Origin: Nitrospinae bacterium CG22_combo_CG10-13_8_21_14_all_47_10
GTDB lineage: Bacteria; Nitrospinota; Nitrospinia; Nitrospinales; VA-1
Assembly: GCA_002786505.1 (NCBI GenBank)
Contig: PCTK01000157.1
Coordinates: forward strand, 1 to 8,932
Direction of reading: 5' to 3'
Length of the DNA stretch: 8,932 nt
A program made the translations under genes and the position numbers. Each line of letters opens with the position of its first letter. Within the stretch, counting starts at the first letter, position 1. Of this stretch, positions 1 to 6,974 are shown piece by piece. Below the pieces are notes generated by a model, which was not told where the DNA came from, searched no databases, and saw only the letters and a program-made list of their open reading frames with translations.

Positions 1-320
1 CTACTCTGGCAAATGTTAGCAGTCCGTTAAAGGTTTGTATGGCAACCAATGGGTACACCGTAGAACCAGCTAAAAATGGCGTAAACCCTGGTAAAGGCCA
101 TCATCACCTGCTTGTTGATGTGAGCATTCCTGCAGATTTGAGCAAGCCGATCGCCAAGGATGATAACCACATTCATATGGGTGATGGTTCTACCTGTAAA
201 ACGATTAACCTGAGCAAAGGCCAGCACACCATCACGGCTCTTTTTGCGCAGGGCAACCATGTTCCTTATGATCCGCCGGTAACGGATTCTGTAACCGTCC
301 GCGTGGTGCACGTAAATTAA
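1..320 (+). CDS. DUF4399 domain protein, 5' end cut off by the window
   Basis: This is the C-terminal part of a gene that began before the window. The frame is open from base 3, with no stop before the TAA at 318-320. An ATG at 39 is probably internal, because the residues before it (ending SSPLKVCM) continue the domain rather than looking like a leader. The visible part carries the hallmarks of DUF4399: VNPGKGHHHLLVD with a His triplet, then NHIHMGDG, then a closing beta-rich stretch (CKTINLSKGQHTITALFAQGN) that ends in VTVRV. Proteins of this family are usually small and exported, so the missing N-terminus may hold a signal peptide, but this cannot be checked here. The His-rich motifs suggest possible metal binding; that is inference, and I know of no established function. 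An intrinsic terminator follows directly, so this gene ends its transcript. Confidence 0.8.
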   Translation, partial: TLANVSSPLKVCMATNGYTVEPAKNGVNPGKGHHHLLVDVSIPADLSKPIAKDDNHIHMGDGSTCKTINLSKGQHTITALFAQGNHVPYDPPVTDSVTVRVVHVN

Positions 321-349
321 TTCCATTCCGGAATAGTTTGAGTTTAAAG

Positions 350-382
350 AAAATTCCACCTCCAATTCGGGGGTGGAATTTT
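350..382 (+). terminator. Rho-independent terminator after the DUF4399 gene
   Basis: A 14-bp stem pairs 350-363 (AAAATTCCACCTCC) with 369-382 (GGGGTGGAATTTT), with one G-U pair (361/371) and a 5-nt loop, AATTC. The 3' arm runs into an uninterrupted T tract (379-386). It lies 30 nt after the DUF4399 stop codon. The opposite strand also ends in a short T-rich run, so weak termination from the other side is possible. Confidence 0.9.
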
Positions 383-384
383 TT

Positions 385-414
385 TTGAAAAATTTTGATC
401 TAAGGTTGTATTAA
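385..414 (+). promoter_or_regulatory. Possible sigma70-type promoter for the 454-1377 gene
   Basis: TTGAAA (385-390) matches the -35 consensus at five of six positions. TATTAA (409-414) matches the -10 consensus at four of six, with an 18-nt spacer. The expected transcription start is near 421. That would put the upstream TTG codon at 421 at or before the 5' end of the message, which supports the ATG at 454 as the real start. The -35 overlaps the T tract of the preceding terminator, and the region is AT-rich, so a chance match is possible. Confidence 0.35.
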
Positions 415-453
415 ACACAATTGAGTTCCACCTTCAGCATTTGCAGAAATACA

Positions 454-1377
454 ATGACAGAATTGATTAAAACTCCAGTCTTTGCGGATAATTATCTGGT
501 CAACCTGTACCATTTGAACGAGTTGTATCAGAATATCGCTACGGAAGTTTCCCGACGAATGCGGGAATCCCATCATATGGATATTCCCATCAGTTCAGGA
601 ATCTGGGGCGGCACTTATCTTTTAGCCCATCCCAACGGCCTGGCCAAAAGACGTATCTGGAGGCTCTATTGCATTGTCAACCTTCCGCAAAACACCCTGT
701 TGGACAAACATCAGAATTTGGAAAGGCTGGTCTCAATTTATTGTGACGTGTTTACAGAGGCCTTTGCGCCTCAGTTGCAGTTAAAACTGAAAATGTGGGG
801 CGGGCTTCTCCCCTTTAGCAATTCTGCCAAGCCCAGCCTGACATTGCACATGGAAGATGCGACCGATACGGTGAGGTGGTTGAGGGGGTTCTTTGTCTGG
901 AATTATGTTCCCTGGGAAGAGTCAATCATCAGCGACACGGTAAGGATAATCCAGGAATATAAAGAGTTTTTTGACCTGAAAAAGGGTCCGGTCGCAAAAG
1001 ACCCAAAAGAGCTCAAATATCTTCTTCAGGACATCATTATAATTTACCGTACTCTGGAAAATGCCTGCAGTGAAGATTTCCAGGAGCATGCCAATCCGAT
1101 CATAGAGAAAATGATGGAACGGTTCCTGACAGGTCTGCATGACCCTGAGGAAATCGTGGACCTTTATGAGCTGGTATTTAAAAATGCATTGATTTACGGT
1201 TTTGAGGAAAGCCTGGAAGCTCCTTTTGCGAAAGCCGGTCTTGATATTCACAATGTGAGCGCCTGGCCGGTGGAAAAAATAAACTGGGTGCCCGATGAGT
1301 TGAAGGAAAAAATCATTCCGCCCATTCAGAAATTGTTTGCCGACTTCAAAGCGAAATTGGAAAAAGAGAAGTCCTGA
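454..1377 (+). CDS. Hypothetical soluble protein, family not recognised
   Basis: This is a complete ORF of 307 codons from ATG 454. An in-frame TTG at 421 would add 11 residues, but it lacks a Shine-Dalgarno sequence and sits on the predicted transcription start. No strong ribosome site is visible before 454 either. The protein has no signal peptide and no clear membrane helix. Residues about 1-150 look alpha/beta, with the aromatic- and glycine-rich segments GIWGGTYLLAHPNGLAKRR and KMWGGLLPFSNSAKPS. The rest is mostly charged helices (for example around NPIIEKMMERFLTGLHDPEE), ending in a Lys/Glu-rich helix. I recognise no catalytic motif and assign no function. It stands alone: a terminator lies upstream, and it converges on the HAD gene with a 17-nt gap and no hairpin. 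Codon use and length make a real gene very likely. Confidence 0.8.
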   Translation: MTELIKTPVFADNYLVNLYHLNELYQNIATEVSRRMRESHHMDIPISSGIWGGTYLLAHPNGLAKRRIWRLYCIVNLPQNTLLDKHQNLERLVSIYCDVFTEAFAPQLQLKLKMWGGLLPFSNSAKPSLTLHMEDATDTVRWLRGFFVWNYVPWEESIISDTVRIIQEYKEFFDLKKGPVAKDPKELKYLLQDIIIIYRTLENACSEDFQEHANPIIEKMMERFLTGLHDPEEIVDLYELVFKNALIYGFEESLEAPFAKAGLDIHNVSAWPVEKINWVPDELKEKIIPPIQKLFADFKAKLEKEKS

Positions 1378-1394
1378 AATCGGAAGGCAATAAT

Positions 1395-2087
1395 TCAGGC
1401 GTTCAACGCGGAAACAAAATCTTCAAGGCTTTCAAAAATCAGGTCCGCGCCATCAAAGTTTATATTGCGGTTCAAGGGGTTTCGTAGAATGATGCAGGGC
1501 ATGCCCGCCTTTTTCGCGGCGTTTAGCCCCTTCAGCGCGTCTTCCAGAACAAAACATTCATTGGCGGAGCATCCCAGTTCTTTGGCGGCGTTTAAAAAAA
1601 TATCGGGGTGCGGCTTTTCCCTGACTGCCGATTCTTTTCCCAGAATAACGGGAAACAGATTCAACGCACCGGCATTTTTGAGAATACTGCGAATGTCCTT
1701 GGCCCAGGACCCCGAGGCGATGGCCAGCCTGTGGTTGGCGGACAGGTTCTCTGCCATGCTTTTTGCCAAAGGAAACAATTTGATCTCGCCACTCTGGCAA
1801 AAACGGGAATAGACCTCGAACTTTTGCTTTCTCAAGTCGACCGGGTCTACATCCAGCTTGAGGTTATGACGTTCGATCTCACCGGCTATGCCTTTGCCTT
1901 TTGAGGTAAATTCAATCCAATACTCTTCCTTGTTCAGGGTGTGCCCGTACCGCTCAAAAACTTCGTTATAAGCCCGGTAATGAAAAGGTTCTGAATCGGC
2001 CAGCAATCCGTCGAAGTCGAGAATGGCGGCCTTGCAGTCAGCGAGAATGGAATGCAATTTGTTTGTTAATGTGGAAGGTTCTTTCAT
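1395..2087 (-). CDS. HAD-superfamily hydrolase (phosphoglycolate phosphatase / beta-phosphoglucomutase-like)
   Basis: This cytoplasmic phosphatase or phosphomutase of 230 residues shows all four HAD motifs. Motif I is DFDGLLADS with nucleophile Asp24 and general acid/base Asp26. Motif II is Ser125 in LAIASGS. Motif III is Lys158 in REKPHPDIF. Motif IV is Glu182-Asp183 in VLEDALKGLNAAKKAGM. A helical cap (about residues 34-100) sits between motifs I and II, as in HAD subfamily IA enzymes that act on small phosphorylated metabolites. Such enzymes hydrolyse phosphate esters through a phospho-aspartate intermediate with Mg2+. The substrate cannot be read from sequence; sugar phosphates, phosphoglycolate and nucleotides are all possible. 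The ATG lies 6 nt after the lepB stop, with GGAA from the end of lepB as a weak ribosome site, so it is probably the last gene of the lepA-lepB transcript. The general HAD call is firm; the specific reaction is open. Confidence 0.9.
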   Translation of the reverse strand: MKEPSTLTNKLHSILADCKAAILDFDGLLADSEPFHYRAYNEVFERYGHTLNKEEYWIEFTSKGKGIAGEIERHNLKLDVDPVDLRKQKFEVYSRFCQSGEIKLFPLAKSMAENLSANHRLAIASGSWAKDIRSILKNAGALNLFPVILGKESAVREKPHPDIFLNAAKELGCSANECFVLEDALKGLNAAKKAGMPCIILRNPLNRNINFDGADLIFESLEDFVSALNA

Positions 2088-2093
2088 ATCAGG

Positions 2094-2771
2094 TTATTCC
2101 AAAATTTTTCCAAATCGTTCAAACCGAACCCAGGTTTTAATTTGGTCCCAGGACCAGTAAATCATAAGTGCTTTGCCGCGGATTTTTTTCATATCCAAAT
2201 ACCCCCAATAACGGCTGTCCTGGCTGTTTTCCCGGTTATCGCCCATAACAAAGACGTGCCCGTCAGGAACGAGAATTGGGCCGAAATCATCTCTGGGAAC
2301 AAGCGGACTGTCTTCGGGTGATTCGGTATGGCGGGCATGGAAATCTTCATAAGGCTTGCCATTGATATAAACTTTTTGCCGCCGGACTTCCAGCAAATCG
2401 CCTGGCAGACCGATCACGCGTTTTATAAAGTCTCTGGTTTCATCCTTTGGAAATTTGAAAACGATGATGTCTCCTCTTGCCGGTGCTTTTGGAAACAAAA
2501 TGATGTCGTCAAACAGTTTAATGTTAAGAAAAGGAATTTCGTTGGGGATATGTGTGCCATAAGGGAATTTGGAAACCAGGATATGATCGCCGATAAGAAG
2601 CGTGGTTTCCATTGATCCCGAAGGAATTTTAAATGCCTGGATGATAAATGTGCGAATCAGCAAGGCGAGAAGCAAGGCGATTAAAATGGCCTCGGTGTAC
2701 TCGCGGGTCAGACTCTTTTTTGGGACTTGGGTCTCTTCAGCAGGAGAATCGTAGTTGGCTTTATTTGTCAT
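2094..2771 (-). CDS. lepB: Signal peptidase I
   Basis: This inner-membrane serine protease of 225 residues removes signal peptides from Sec- and Tat-exported proteins, with its catalytic domain outside the cytoplasmic membrane. One N-terminal membrane segment is visible at about residues 26-44 (EAILIALLLALLIRTFII). It is followed by the catalytic serine box IPSGSMETTL (Ser53), box C RGDIIVFKFP (about 99-108), the general-base lysine box DFIKRVIGLPGD (Lys117) and box E GDNRENSQDSR (177-187). All key residues of the Ser/Lys dyad enzyme are present. A single membrane anchor is shorter than the two in E. coli but common elsewhere. The start codon lies inside the end of lepA, giving an 11-nt overlap, and GAGGA stands 3 nt before it, so translation is probably coupled to lepA. 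The lepA-lepB order matches the classic enterobacterial operon. Confidence 0.97.
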   Translation of the reverse strand: MTNKANYDSPAEETQVPKKSLTREYTEAILIALLLALLIRTFIIQAFKIPSGSMETTLLIGDHILVSKFPYGTHIPNEIPFLNIKLFDDIILFPKAPARGDIIVFKFPKDETRDFIKRVIGLPGDLLEVRRQKVYINGKPYEDFHARHTESPEDSPLVPRDDFGPILVPDGHVFVMGDNRENSQDSRYWGYLDMKKIRGKALMIYWSWDQIKTWVRFERFGKILE

Positions 2772-4563
2772 CAGTCCTCAATACTGCGAGAAAGGCTTCC
2801 TGTGGAATTTCCACGCTCCCCACCTGTTTCATTTTTTTCTTACCCTCTTTTTGTTTTTCCAGTAGTTTACGTTTTCGGGTGATATCGCCACCGTAACATT
2901 TTGCCAGAACATTTTTCCTGAGTGCCTTGACCGTTTCACGCGCAACAACCTTACTGCCTATCGCGGCCTGAATGGCTACCTCGAACATTTGACGCGGTAT
3001 CTGTTCCTTAAGTTTTTTGGCCAGATCGCGGCCCTGATAATACACTTTGTCTTTATGGGCAATCAAAGACAACGCATCGACCAGTTCTCCATTCAAAAGA
3101 ACATCTAACTTTACCAGATTGGATATTCTAAAATCTATAAATTCATAGTCGAACGAAGCATAACCCTTGGTTCCTGACTTGAGGCGGTCATAAAAATTCA
3201 GGACAATTTCGTTAAACGGCAGTTCATATTCCAGCAGGACCGTTTGCGGATTCATGTATTCCATTTTTTTCTGGACCCCTCTGCGGTCAAGAACCAGCGC
3301 CATCACCACTCCAATGTATTCTTCCGGAACGATGATAGTCCCCAGGACATACGGTTCCTCAAGGTGATCAATATTTTTTTGTTCCTGAAGTTTGGAAGGG
3401 TTGTCGATCATCACAGTTTTTCCATCGGTGGTGATGACTTTATAGATAACTGTGGGCGCGGTGGTGAGAAGGTCGACTTTGTATTCGCGCTCAATCCGCT
3501 CTCTTATGATTTCCATGTGCAGTAACCCCAGGAATCCGCAACGGAACCCGAAACCCAGGGCTGTGGAGGTTTCCGCTTCATAAGAAAACGAGGCATCATT
3601 CAGCTTGAGTTTTTTTAGCGCGTCGCGCAAATCTTCATAATCGTCACCACTGATGGGATACAATCCGCTGAAAACCATGGGCTTGACTTCTTTGTAACCC
3701 GGCAAGGGTTCCTCGCAGGGATTTTTAAAATGGGTGATTGTATCTCCCACCTTGGTCTGATCCAATTCTTTGATATTGGCGACCAGGTAACCCACCTCTC
3801 CAGCCAGGAGTGCGGCGCCCTTTGCTTCTCTGGGAGTGAACGTGCCCAGTTCTTCTACGGTGAACCGTTTTCCCGTTGCCATCATCATGATTTCCTCACC
3901 TGTCTTCAGGCGCCCCTGCTGTATTTTGACCAGAATGATGACTCCCCGGTATGCGTCGTACCACGCGTCGAAGAGCAGGGCTTGTAATTTCCCAGAAGCA
4001 TCTCCGGTTGGAGGTGGAATTTGCCGAACCACTGCTTCCATCAATTCATTGATCCCGATTCCTTCCTTGGCACTGACTAGAACGGCTTCTGAAGATTCTA
4101 TCTGCAGGACATCTTCCAGTTGTTCTTTTATAAAGTCAGGGTCCGCGCTGGGCAGATCGATTTTATTGATCACCGGTATGACTGTCAGGTTATGTTGCAG
4201 GGCCAGGGTGAGGTTGGCAATGGTTTGCGCCTGAATGCCCTGCGTCGCATCAATGACGAGTAGTACCCCTTCGCAGGCGGCAAGACTGCGGGATACCTCA
4301 TAGGTGAAATCCACATGACCGGGGGTATCAATCATGTTGAATACGTAATCCAGATTGTTCTTGGCGTGGTATTTCAGCCGCACGGTTTGCGCCTTGATGG
4401 TGATTCCGCGTTCCCGCTCCAAATCCATATTGTCCAATACCTGCTCTTTCATTTCGCGCAAAGGGATTGTGGAGGTGGCTAGAATCAACTTGTCGGCCAA
4501 GGTGGATTTGCCATGATCAATATGCGCAATTATGGAAAAATTTCTTATTCGTTCCTGGGTCAT
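2761..4563 (-). CDS. lepA: Translation elongation factor 4 (LepA GTPase)
   Basis: This is a ribosome-associated GTPase of the EF-G family, reported to act in back-translocation or in ribosome biogenesis and initiation. From ATG 4563 it has 600 residues, close to the 599 of E. coli LepA. An in-frame TTG at 4581 would add six residues, but the ATG version (MTQERIRNFSIIAHIDHGKS) starts like the family. Neither has a clear Shine-Dalgarno. G motifs are complete: G1 AHIDHGKST (13-21), G2 RGIT (52-55), G3 DTPGH (79-83), G4 NKID (133-136), G5 SAK. Domain II follows, then EF-G-like domains III and V (FGFRCGFLGLLHMEI; YVLGTIIVPEEYIG). The LepA-specific C-terminal domain ends the protein, including KCYGGDITRKRKLLEKQKEGKK. 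It lies 121 nt downstream of the nucleotidyltransferase gene and overlaps lepB. Confidence 0.97.
   Translation of the reverse strand: MTQERIRNFSIIAHIDHGKSTLADKLILATSTIPLREMKEQVLDNMDLERERGITIKAQTVRLKYHAKNNLDYVFNMIDTPGHVDFTYEVSRSLAACEGVLLVIDATQGIQAQTIANLTLALQHNLTVIPVINKIDLPSADPDFIKEQLEDVLQIESSEAVLVSAKEGIGINELMEAVVRQIPPPTGDASGKLQALLFDAWYDAYRGVIILVKIQQGRLKTGEEIMMMATGKRFTVEELGTFTPREAKGAALLAGEVGYLVANIKELDQTKVGDTITHFKNPCEEPLPGYKEVKPMVFSGLYPISGDDYEDLRDALKKLKLNDASFSYEAETSTALGFGFRCGFLGLLHMEIIRERIEREYKVDLLTTAPTVIYKVITTDGKTVMIDNPSKLQEQKNIDHLEEPYVLGTIIVPEEYIGVVMALVLDRRGVQKKMEYMNPQTVLLEYELPFNEIVLNFYDRLKSGTKGYASFDYEFIDFRISNLVKLDVLLNGELVDALSLIAHKDKVYYQGRDLAKKLKEQIPRQMFEVAIQAAIGSKVVARETVKALRKNVLAKCYGGDITRKRKLLEKQKEGKKKMKQVGSVEIPQEAFLAVLRTDDK
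2775..2779 (-). promoter_or_regulatory. lepB ribosome binding site inside lepA
   Basis: On the minus strand GAGGA is followed by CTG and then the lepB ATG, all within the last codons of lepA. It fixes the lepB start at 2771 and makes translational coupling across the 11-nt overlap likely. Confidence 0.7.
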
Positions 4564-4684
4564 AACTTGTTTAATATCCAAAAGGCATTCACAATCCGCT
4601 GGGATCGACTGCCGGGTTTGTCGGGTCTCACATTTTGGAAAACGGTAGTCTCGCCAAAAAATTCCGTGGCAATGAGATTATCGG

Positions 4685-5725
4685 TCAGTGCGTGGGAGAA
4701 GGTCGCACCACTTTTTCTGCGGAGGTGGTACAGGTAGCCTCGTTGTAGTTTTCGTTAAATGTTGGAGTTTCTTTGTATTCCCGTAAATATTTCCACCACT
4801 CATCAAACCGGGTTTTCATGGTTTCGTAGTCTTTAGCGTTATCTATATCCAGTGCCGCTCCCGGGTAGGGGACTACCAGGGCCATAAAACGGGTTTTCAT
4901 GATCGTGCAGATTCTTTTTTCCAATACTTTTTGAGGATTCAAATTGCGAAAATAGTCCACCAGGGAGTCAAGCCCGAGGCTGGCAAAAAACAGGCATAAT
5001 TGCAAATAGATATAGTTTTTATAATGTCGGGCCTTGTCTTTTCCAAAAAGTGAGAAAGCAAAAAGCACCAGGTTTTTAAAATTTCTCTGGTAACGGTACT
5101 GGTACATTTTCTGGATATATTCCCGATTCTCAATGCGCAAGGGTTTAACCAGGTGCAGGTTGTTAATCCTGAAGCTGTCTTCCCTGATATGAAGATAGGC
5201 CATTTTTATGCCGGGTTTCCCGTCCCGCGGATAAAAATATTTAAGCTTTTCGCGAGAAACCATTCCCAAAACATGGTCATAATTTTCCATGTCCGCATGG
5301 GAAACAAAATATTCCACTTCCTGCGGAGTCACTAATGGGGCATCGCAGGGCACGATTAAGACTGCCCGGTCGCGGTGGGATTCGGTATTTGGCACTTCCC
5401 CGTTTTCATCTTTCAGGGACTGCAGAAAAGTATGCCAGATGTTTTCATAAAGGTTTTCTCTTTGCTCTAAAATATGAATTCGTTTGGGATAGTTTAAGTC
5501 GATGTGGCCTGACAGGAAAACCTGTTGCAGTTTTTCTTTGGGGCCCACGACATAGATATCCTGGATGGATTCCGCCTGTTGCAAAGTTTCGGCAATGTAA
5601 TGGATGACGCATTTCCCATTAATGGTTAAGAAAGCCTTGTTTTGACGATGGACTTTGTAGCTGGACTTTCCTTCTCCGGCAACCAGAATCGCATTATATT
5701 TTTTATGGCCGTTTGTTGAACTCAT
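4685..5725 (-). CDS. MobA-like nucleotidyltransferase family protein (GT-A fold), substrate unknown
   Basis: This 346-residue protein has an N-terminal NTP-transferase half. It begins with a beta strand and glycine-rich loop, YNAILVAGEGKSS (10-22), followed by Lys30 in NKAFLTINGK, as in MobA/GlmU-type enzymes. Then comes a metal-binding-type Asp128 in VLIVPCDAPLVTP. Near the C-terminus ALDIDNAKDYETM (Asp293, Asp295) resembles the second acidic motif that closes this fold. Such enzymes join a nucleoside triphosphate to a sugar phosphate, cofactor or similar acceptor. The loop lacks the usual GGxSxRMG form, and a long, basic, Tyr/Phe-rich helical insert (about 195-275) separates the two acidic motifs, making it much longer than MobA. 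The acceptor cannot be predicted. The start has AGAGAGGG 10 nt upstream and a perfect TATAAT before that, so it probably heads the minus-strand cluster. The last 30 residues look disordered. Confidence 0.75.
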   Translation of the reverse strand: MSSTNGHKKYNAILVAGEGKSSYKVHRQNKAFLTINGKCVIHYIAETLQQAESIQDIYVVGPKEKLQQVFLSGHIDLNYPKRIHILEQRENLYENIWHTFLQSLKDENGEVPNTESHRDRAVLIVPCDAPLVTPQEVEYFVSHADMENYDHVLGMVSREKLKYFYPRDGKPGIKMAYLHIREDSFRINNLHLVKPLRIENREYIQKMYQYRYQRNFKNLVLFAFSLFGKDKARHYKNYIYLQLCLFFASLGLDSLVDYFRNLNPQKVLEKRICTIMKTRFMALVVPYPGAALDIDNAKDYETMKTRFDEWWKYLREYKETPTFNENYNEATCTTSAEKVVRPSPTH

Positions 5726-5754
5726 TTAAAAAGAACCCTCTCTGATTCCACTCT

Positions 5755-5783
5755 ATTATAATACCTTGCGCTCTCCAATGAAA
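5755..5783 (-). promoter_or_regulatory. Probable promoter of the nucleotidyltransferase (and possibly lepA-lepB) transcript
   Basis: On the minus strand a perfect -10 hexamer TATAAT (5760-5755) stands 29 nt before the start codon. Transcription would begin near 5748 and leave a short leader with the AGAGAGGG ribosome site (5743-5736). The -35 at the expected 17-nt spacing (5783-5778, TTTCAT) is poor, so the promoter may need an activator. Confidence 0.5.
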
Positions 5784-5794
5784 TTGGTTATACA
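5766..5794 (+). promoter_or_regulatory. Possible gcvT promoter
   Basis: TTGCGC (5766-5771) and TATACA (5789-5794) are separated by exactly 17 nt; they match the sigma70 consensus at three and four of six positions. The implied start near 5801 gives a leader of about 31 nt to the gcvT ATG. A small inverted repeat, CCAAT-GAA-ATTGG (5775-5787), fills most of the spacer and could be an operator. The matches are modest. Confidence 0.35.
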
Positions 5795-5831
5795 CGGAGC
5801 TACGTAATCCAAAATACCAGATTTTCTAAAC

Positions 5832-6953
5832 ATGTCTCAAGAAACTTCCTCAATTTTGAAAAACACCCCTCTGACCGATATTCATAAAGAACTCGGAGGC
5901 AAGCTGGTTCCTTTTGCTGGATGGAGGATGCCAATTCAGTTTCAAGGGGTCATTCAGGAGCACCAATGCGTCCGTGACGGCGTTGGTATTTTCGACGTCA
6001 GCCATATGGGCGAGATTGAGATCCGCGGACCTTCTGCCAAGAGTCTGATTCAAAAACTGATGACTAATGATATCGACTCAATGCAAGACAATCAGGCTCT
6101 TTATACCCTGATGTGCCTGGAGCATGGCGGTGTGGTGGATGATTTGCTGGTTCACCGTTTTTCTGAAGATCATTATTTCCTTTGTGTGAATGCTTCGAAT
6201 ACAGAAAAAGATTTTCAATGGATTTTAAAAAATGCCGGGTCTTGCCCTGCCACGATCCGAAATACCAGTCATGAAACCGCACAACTGGCTATCCAGGGAA
6301 AACACTCTGAGGCCTTACTGCAAAAATTATGCGATGCCCCTTTGAGCGAGATCAGATACTACCATTTTAAAAAAGAAAAAATCCACAATTTTGAAAGTAT
6401 CATCGCGCGGACCGGGTACACGGGCGAAGATGGTTTTGAGGTTTACGTCAATGCGCATCACGCTGAAACTGTTTTTAGGGCCTTACTTGAGGCGGGCAAA
6501 GAATTTAACCTTCAGCCCATTGGCCTGGGAGCCCGGGATACCTTGAGAATGGAAATGGGATATGCCTTGTATGGAAACGAAATTAATGAGCAATCCAGGC
6601 CGCTGGAAGCCGGATTAGGCTGGGTCATCAAACTGGGGAAACAGGAATTTATCGGGCAGGCAGAGCTTAAAAAACAAAAAGATGCGGGGAATAAACGCAA
6701 GCTGGTAGGTGTTCGTCTGCTGGACCGGGGGGTGCCGCGCTCGCACTATCGGGTGTTAAATAATGGAGTTCCGGTCGGCGAGTTGACGAGTGGAACTTTT
6801 TCCCCCTCCTTGAATACAGGGATCGGATTATGTTATGTATCCCCTGAATATGCGGAACCTGGGACAAAGCTGGAAGTGGAAATAAGAAAATTGAGCGTGC
6901 CCGCTGAGGTCGTCAAGCCGCCTTTCTTACCAACCCGCGTCAAAAAAGATTAA
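5832..6953 (+). CDS. gcvT: Glycine cleavage system T-protein (aminomethyltransferase)
   Basis: GcvT takes the aminomethyl group from lipoylated GcvH, transfers the one-carbon unit to tetrahydrofolate to give 5,10-methylene-THF, and releases ammonia. The 373 residues match the usual family length. Motifs seen are LVPFAGWRMPIQF (25-37), GIFDVSHMGEI (52-62), HGGVVDDLLVHRF with Asp103-Asp104 covering the catalytic aspartate region, ARTGYTGEDGFEVYV (192-206), LGARDTLRMEMGYALYGNE (232-250) and, near the end, GELTSGTFSPSLNTGIGL. The C-terminal barrel domain is complete. The start at 5832 fits the family N-terminus, although no Shine-Dalgarno sequence is evident in the A/T-rich bases before it. It heads the gcvT-gcvH-gcvPA cluster, with gcvH 21 nt downstream, and is divergent from the nucleotidyltransferase gene. 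Confidence 0.97.
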   Translation: MSQETSSILKNTPLTDIHKELGGKLVPFAGWRMPIQFQGVIQEHQCVRDGVGIFDVSHMGEIEIRGPSAKSLIQKLMTNDIDSMQDNQALYTLMCLEHGGVVDDLLVHRFSEDHYFLCVNASNTEKDFQWILKNAGSCPATIRNTSHETAQLAIQGKHSEALLQKLCDAPLSEIRYYHFKKEKIHNFESIIARTGYTGEDGFEVYVNAHHAETVFRALLEAGKEFNLQPIGLGARDTLRMEMGYALYGNEINEQSRPLEAGLGWVIKLGKQEFIGQAELKKQKDAGNKRKLVGVRLLDRGVPRSHYRVLNNGVPVGELTSGTFSPSLNTGIGLCYVSPEYAEPGTKLEVEIRKLSVPAEVVKPPFLPTRVKKD

Positions 6954-6964
6954 TCGCTAATTAA

Positions 6965-6970
6965 CGGAGG
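6965..6970 (+). promoter_or_regulatory. gcvH ribosome binding site
   Basis: CGGAGG ends 4 nt before the ATG at 6975. It is the strongest Shine-Dalgarno sequence in the plus-strand cluster; its neighbours gcvT and gcvPA lack an obvious one. This would suit higher synthesis of the small carrier protein. Confidence 0.7.
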
Positions 6971-6974
6971 TGCC

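Noticed and set aside
3836..4234. Plus-strand 132-codon ORF opposite lepA
   Set aside because: It lies wholly antisense to conserved LepA sequence and has no ribosome site or recognisable family features.
4564..4684. Small RNA, tRNA or separate promoter between the nucleotidyltransferase gene and lepA
   Set aside because: I found no cloverleaf, no convincing terminator hairpin and no good -35/-10 pair on the minus strand; short inverted matches (TCTCA/TGAGA, TTTTGG/CCAAAA) are at chance level.
4513..4737. Plus-strand 74-codon ORF across the lepA upstream gap
   Set aside because: It overlaps the ends of two well-supported minus-strand genes, lacks a ribosome site and has no recognisable motif.
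5726..5831. Glycine riboswitch upstream of gcvT
   Set aside because: The gap is only 106 nt and holds promoter-like elements for both directions; I see no tandem aptamer-like conserved helices, only a 5-bp dyad.
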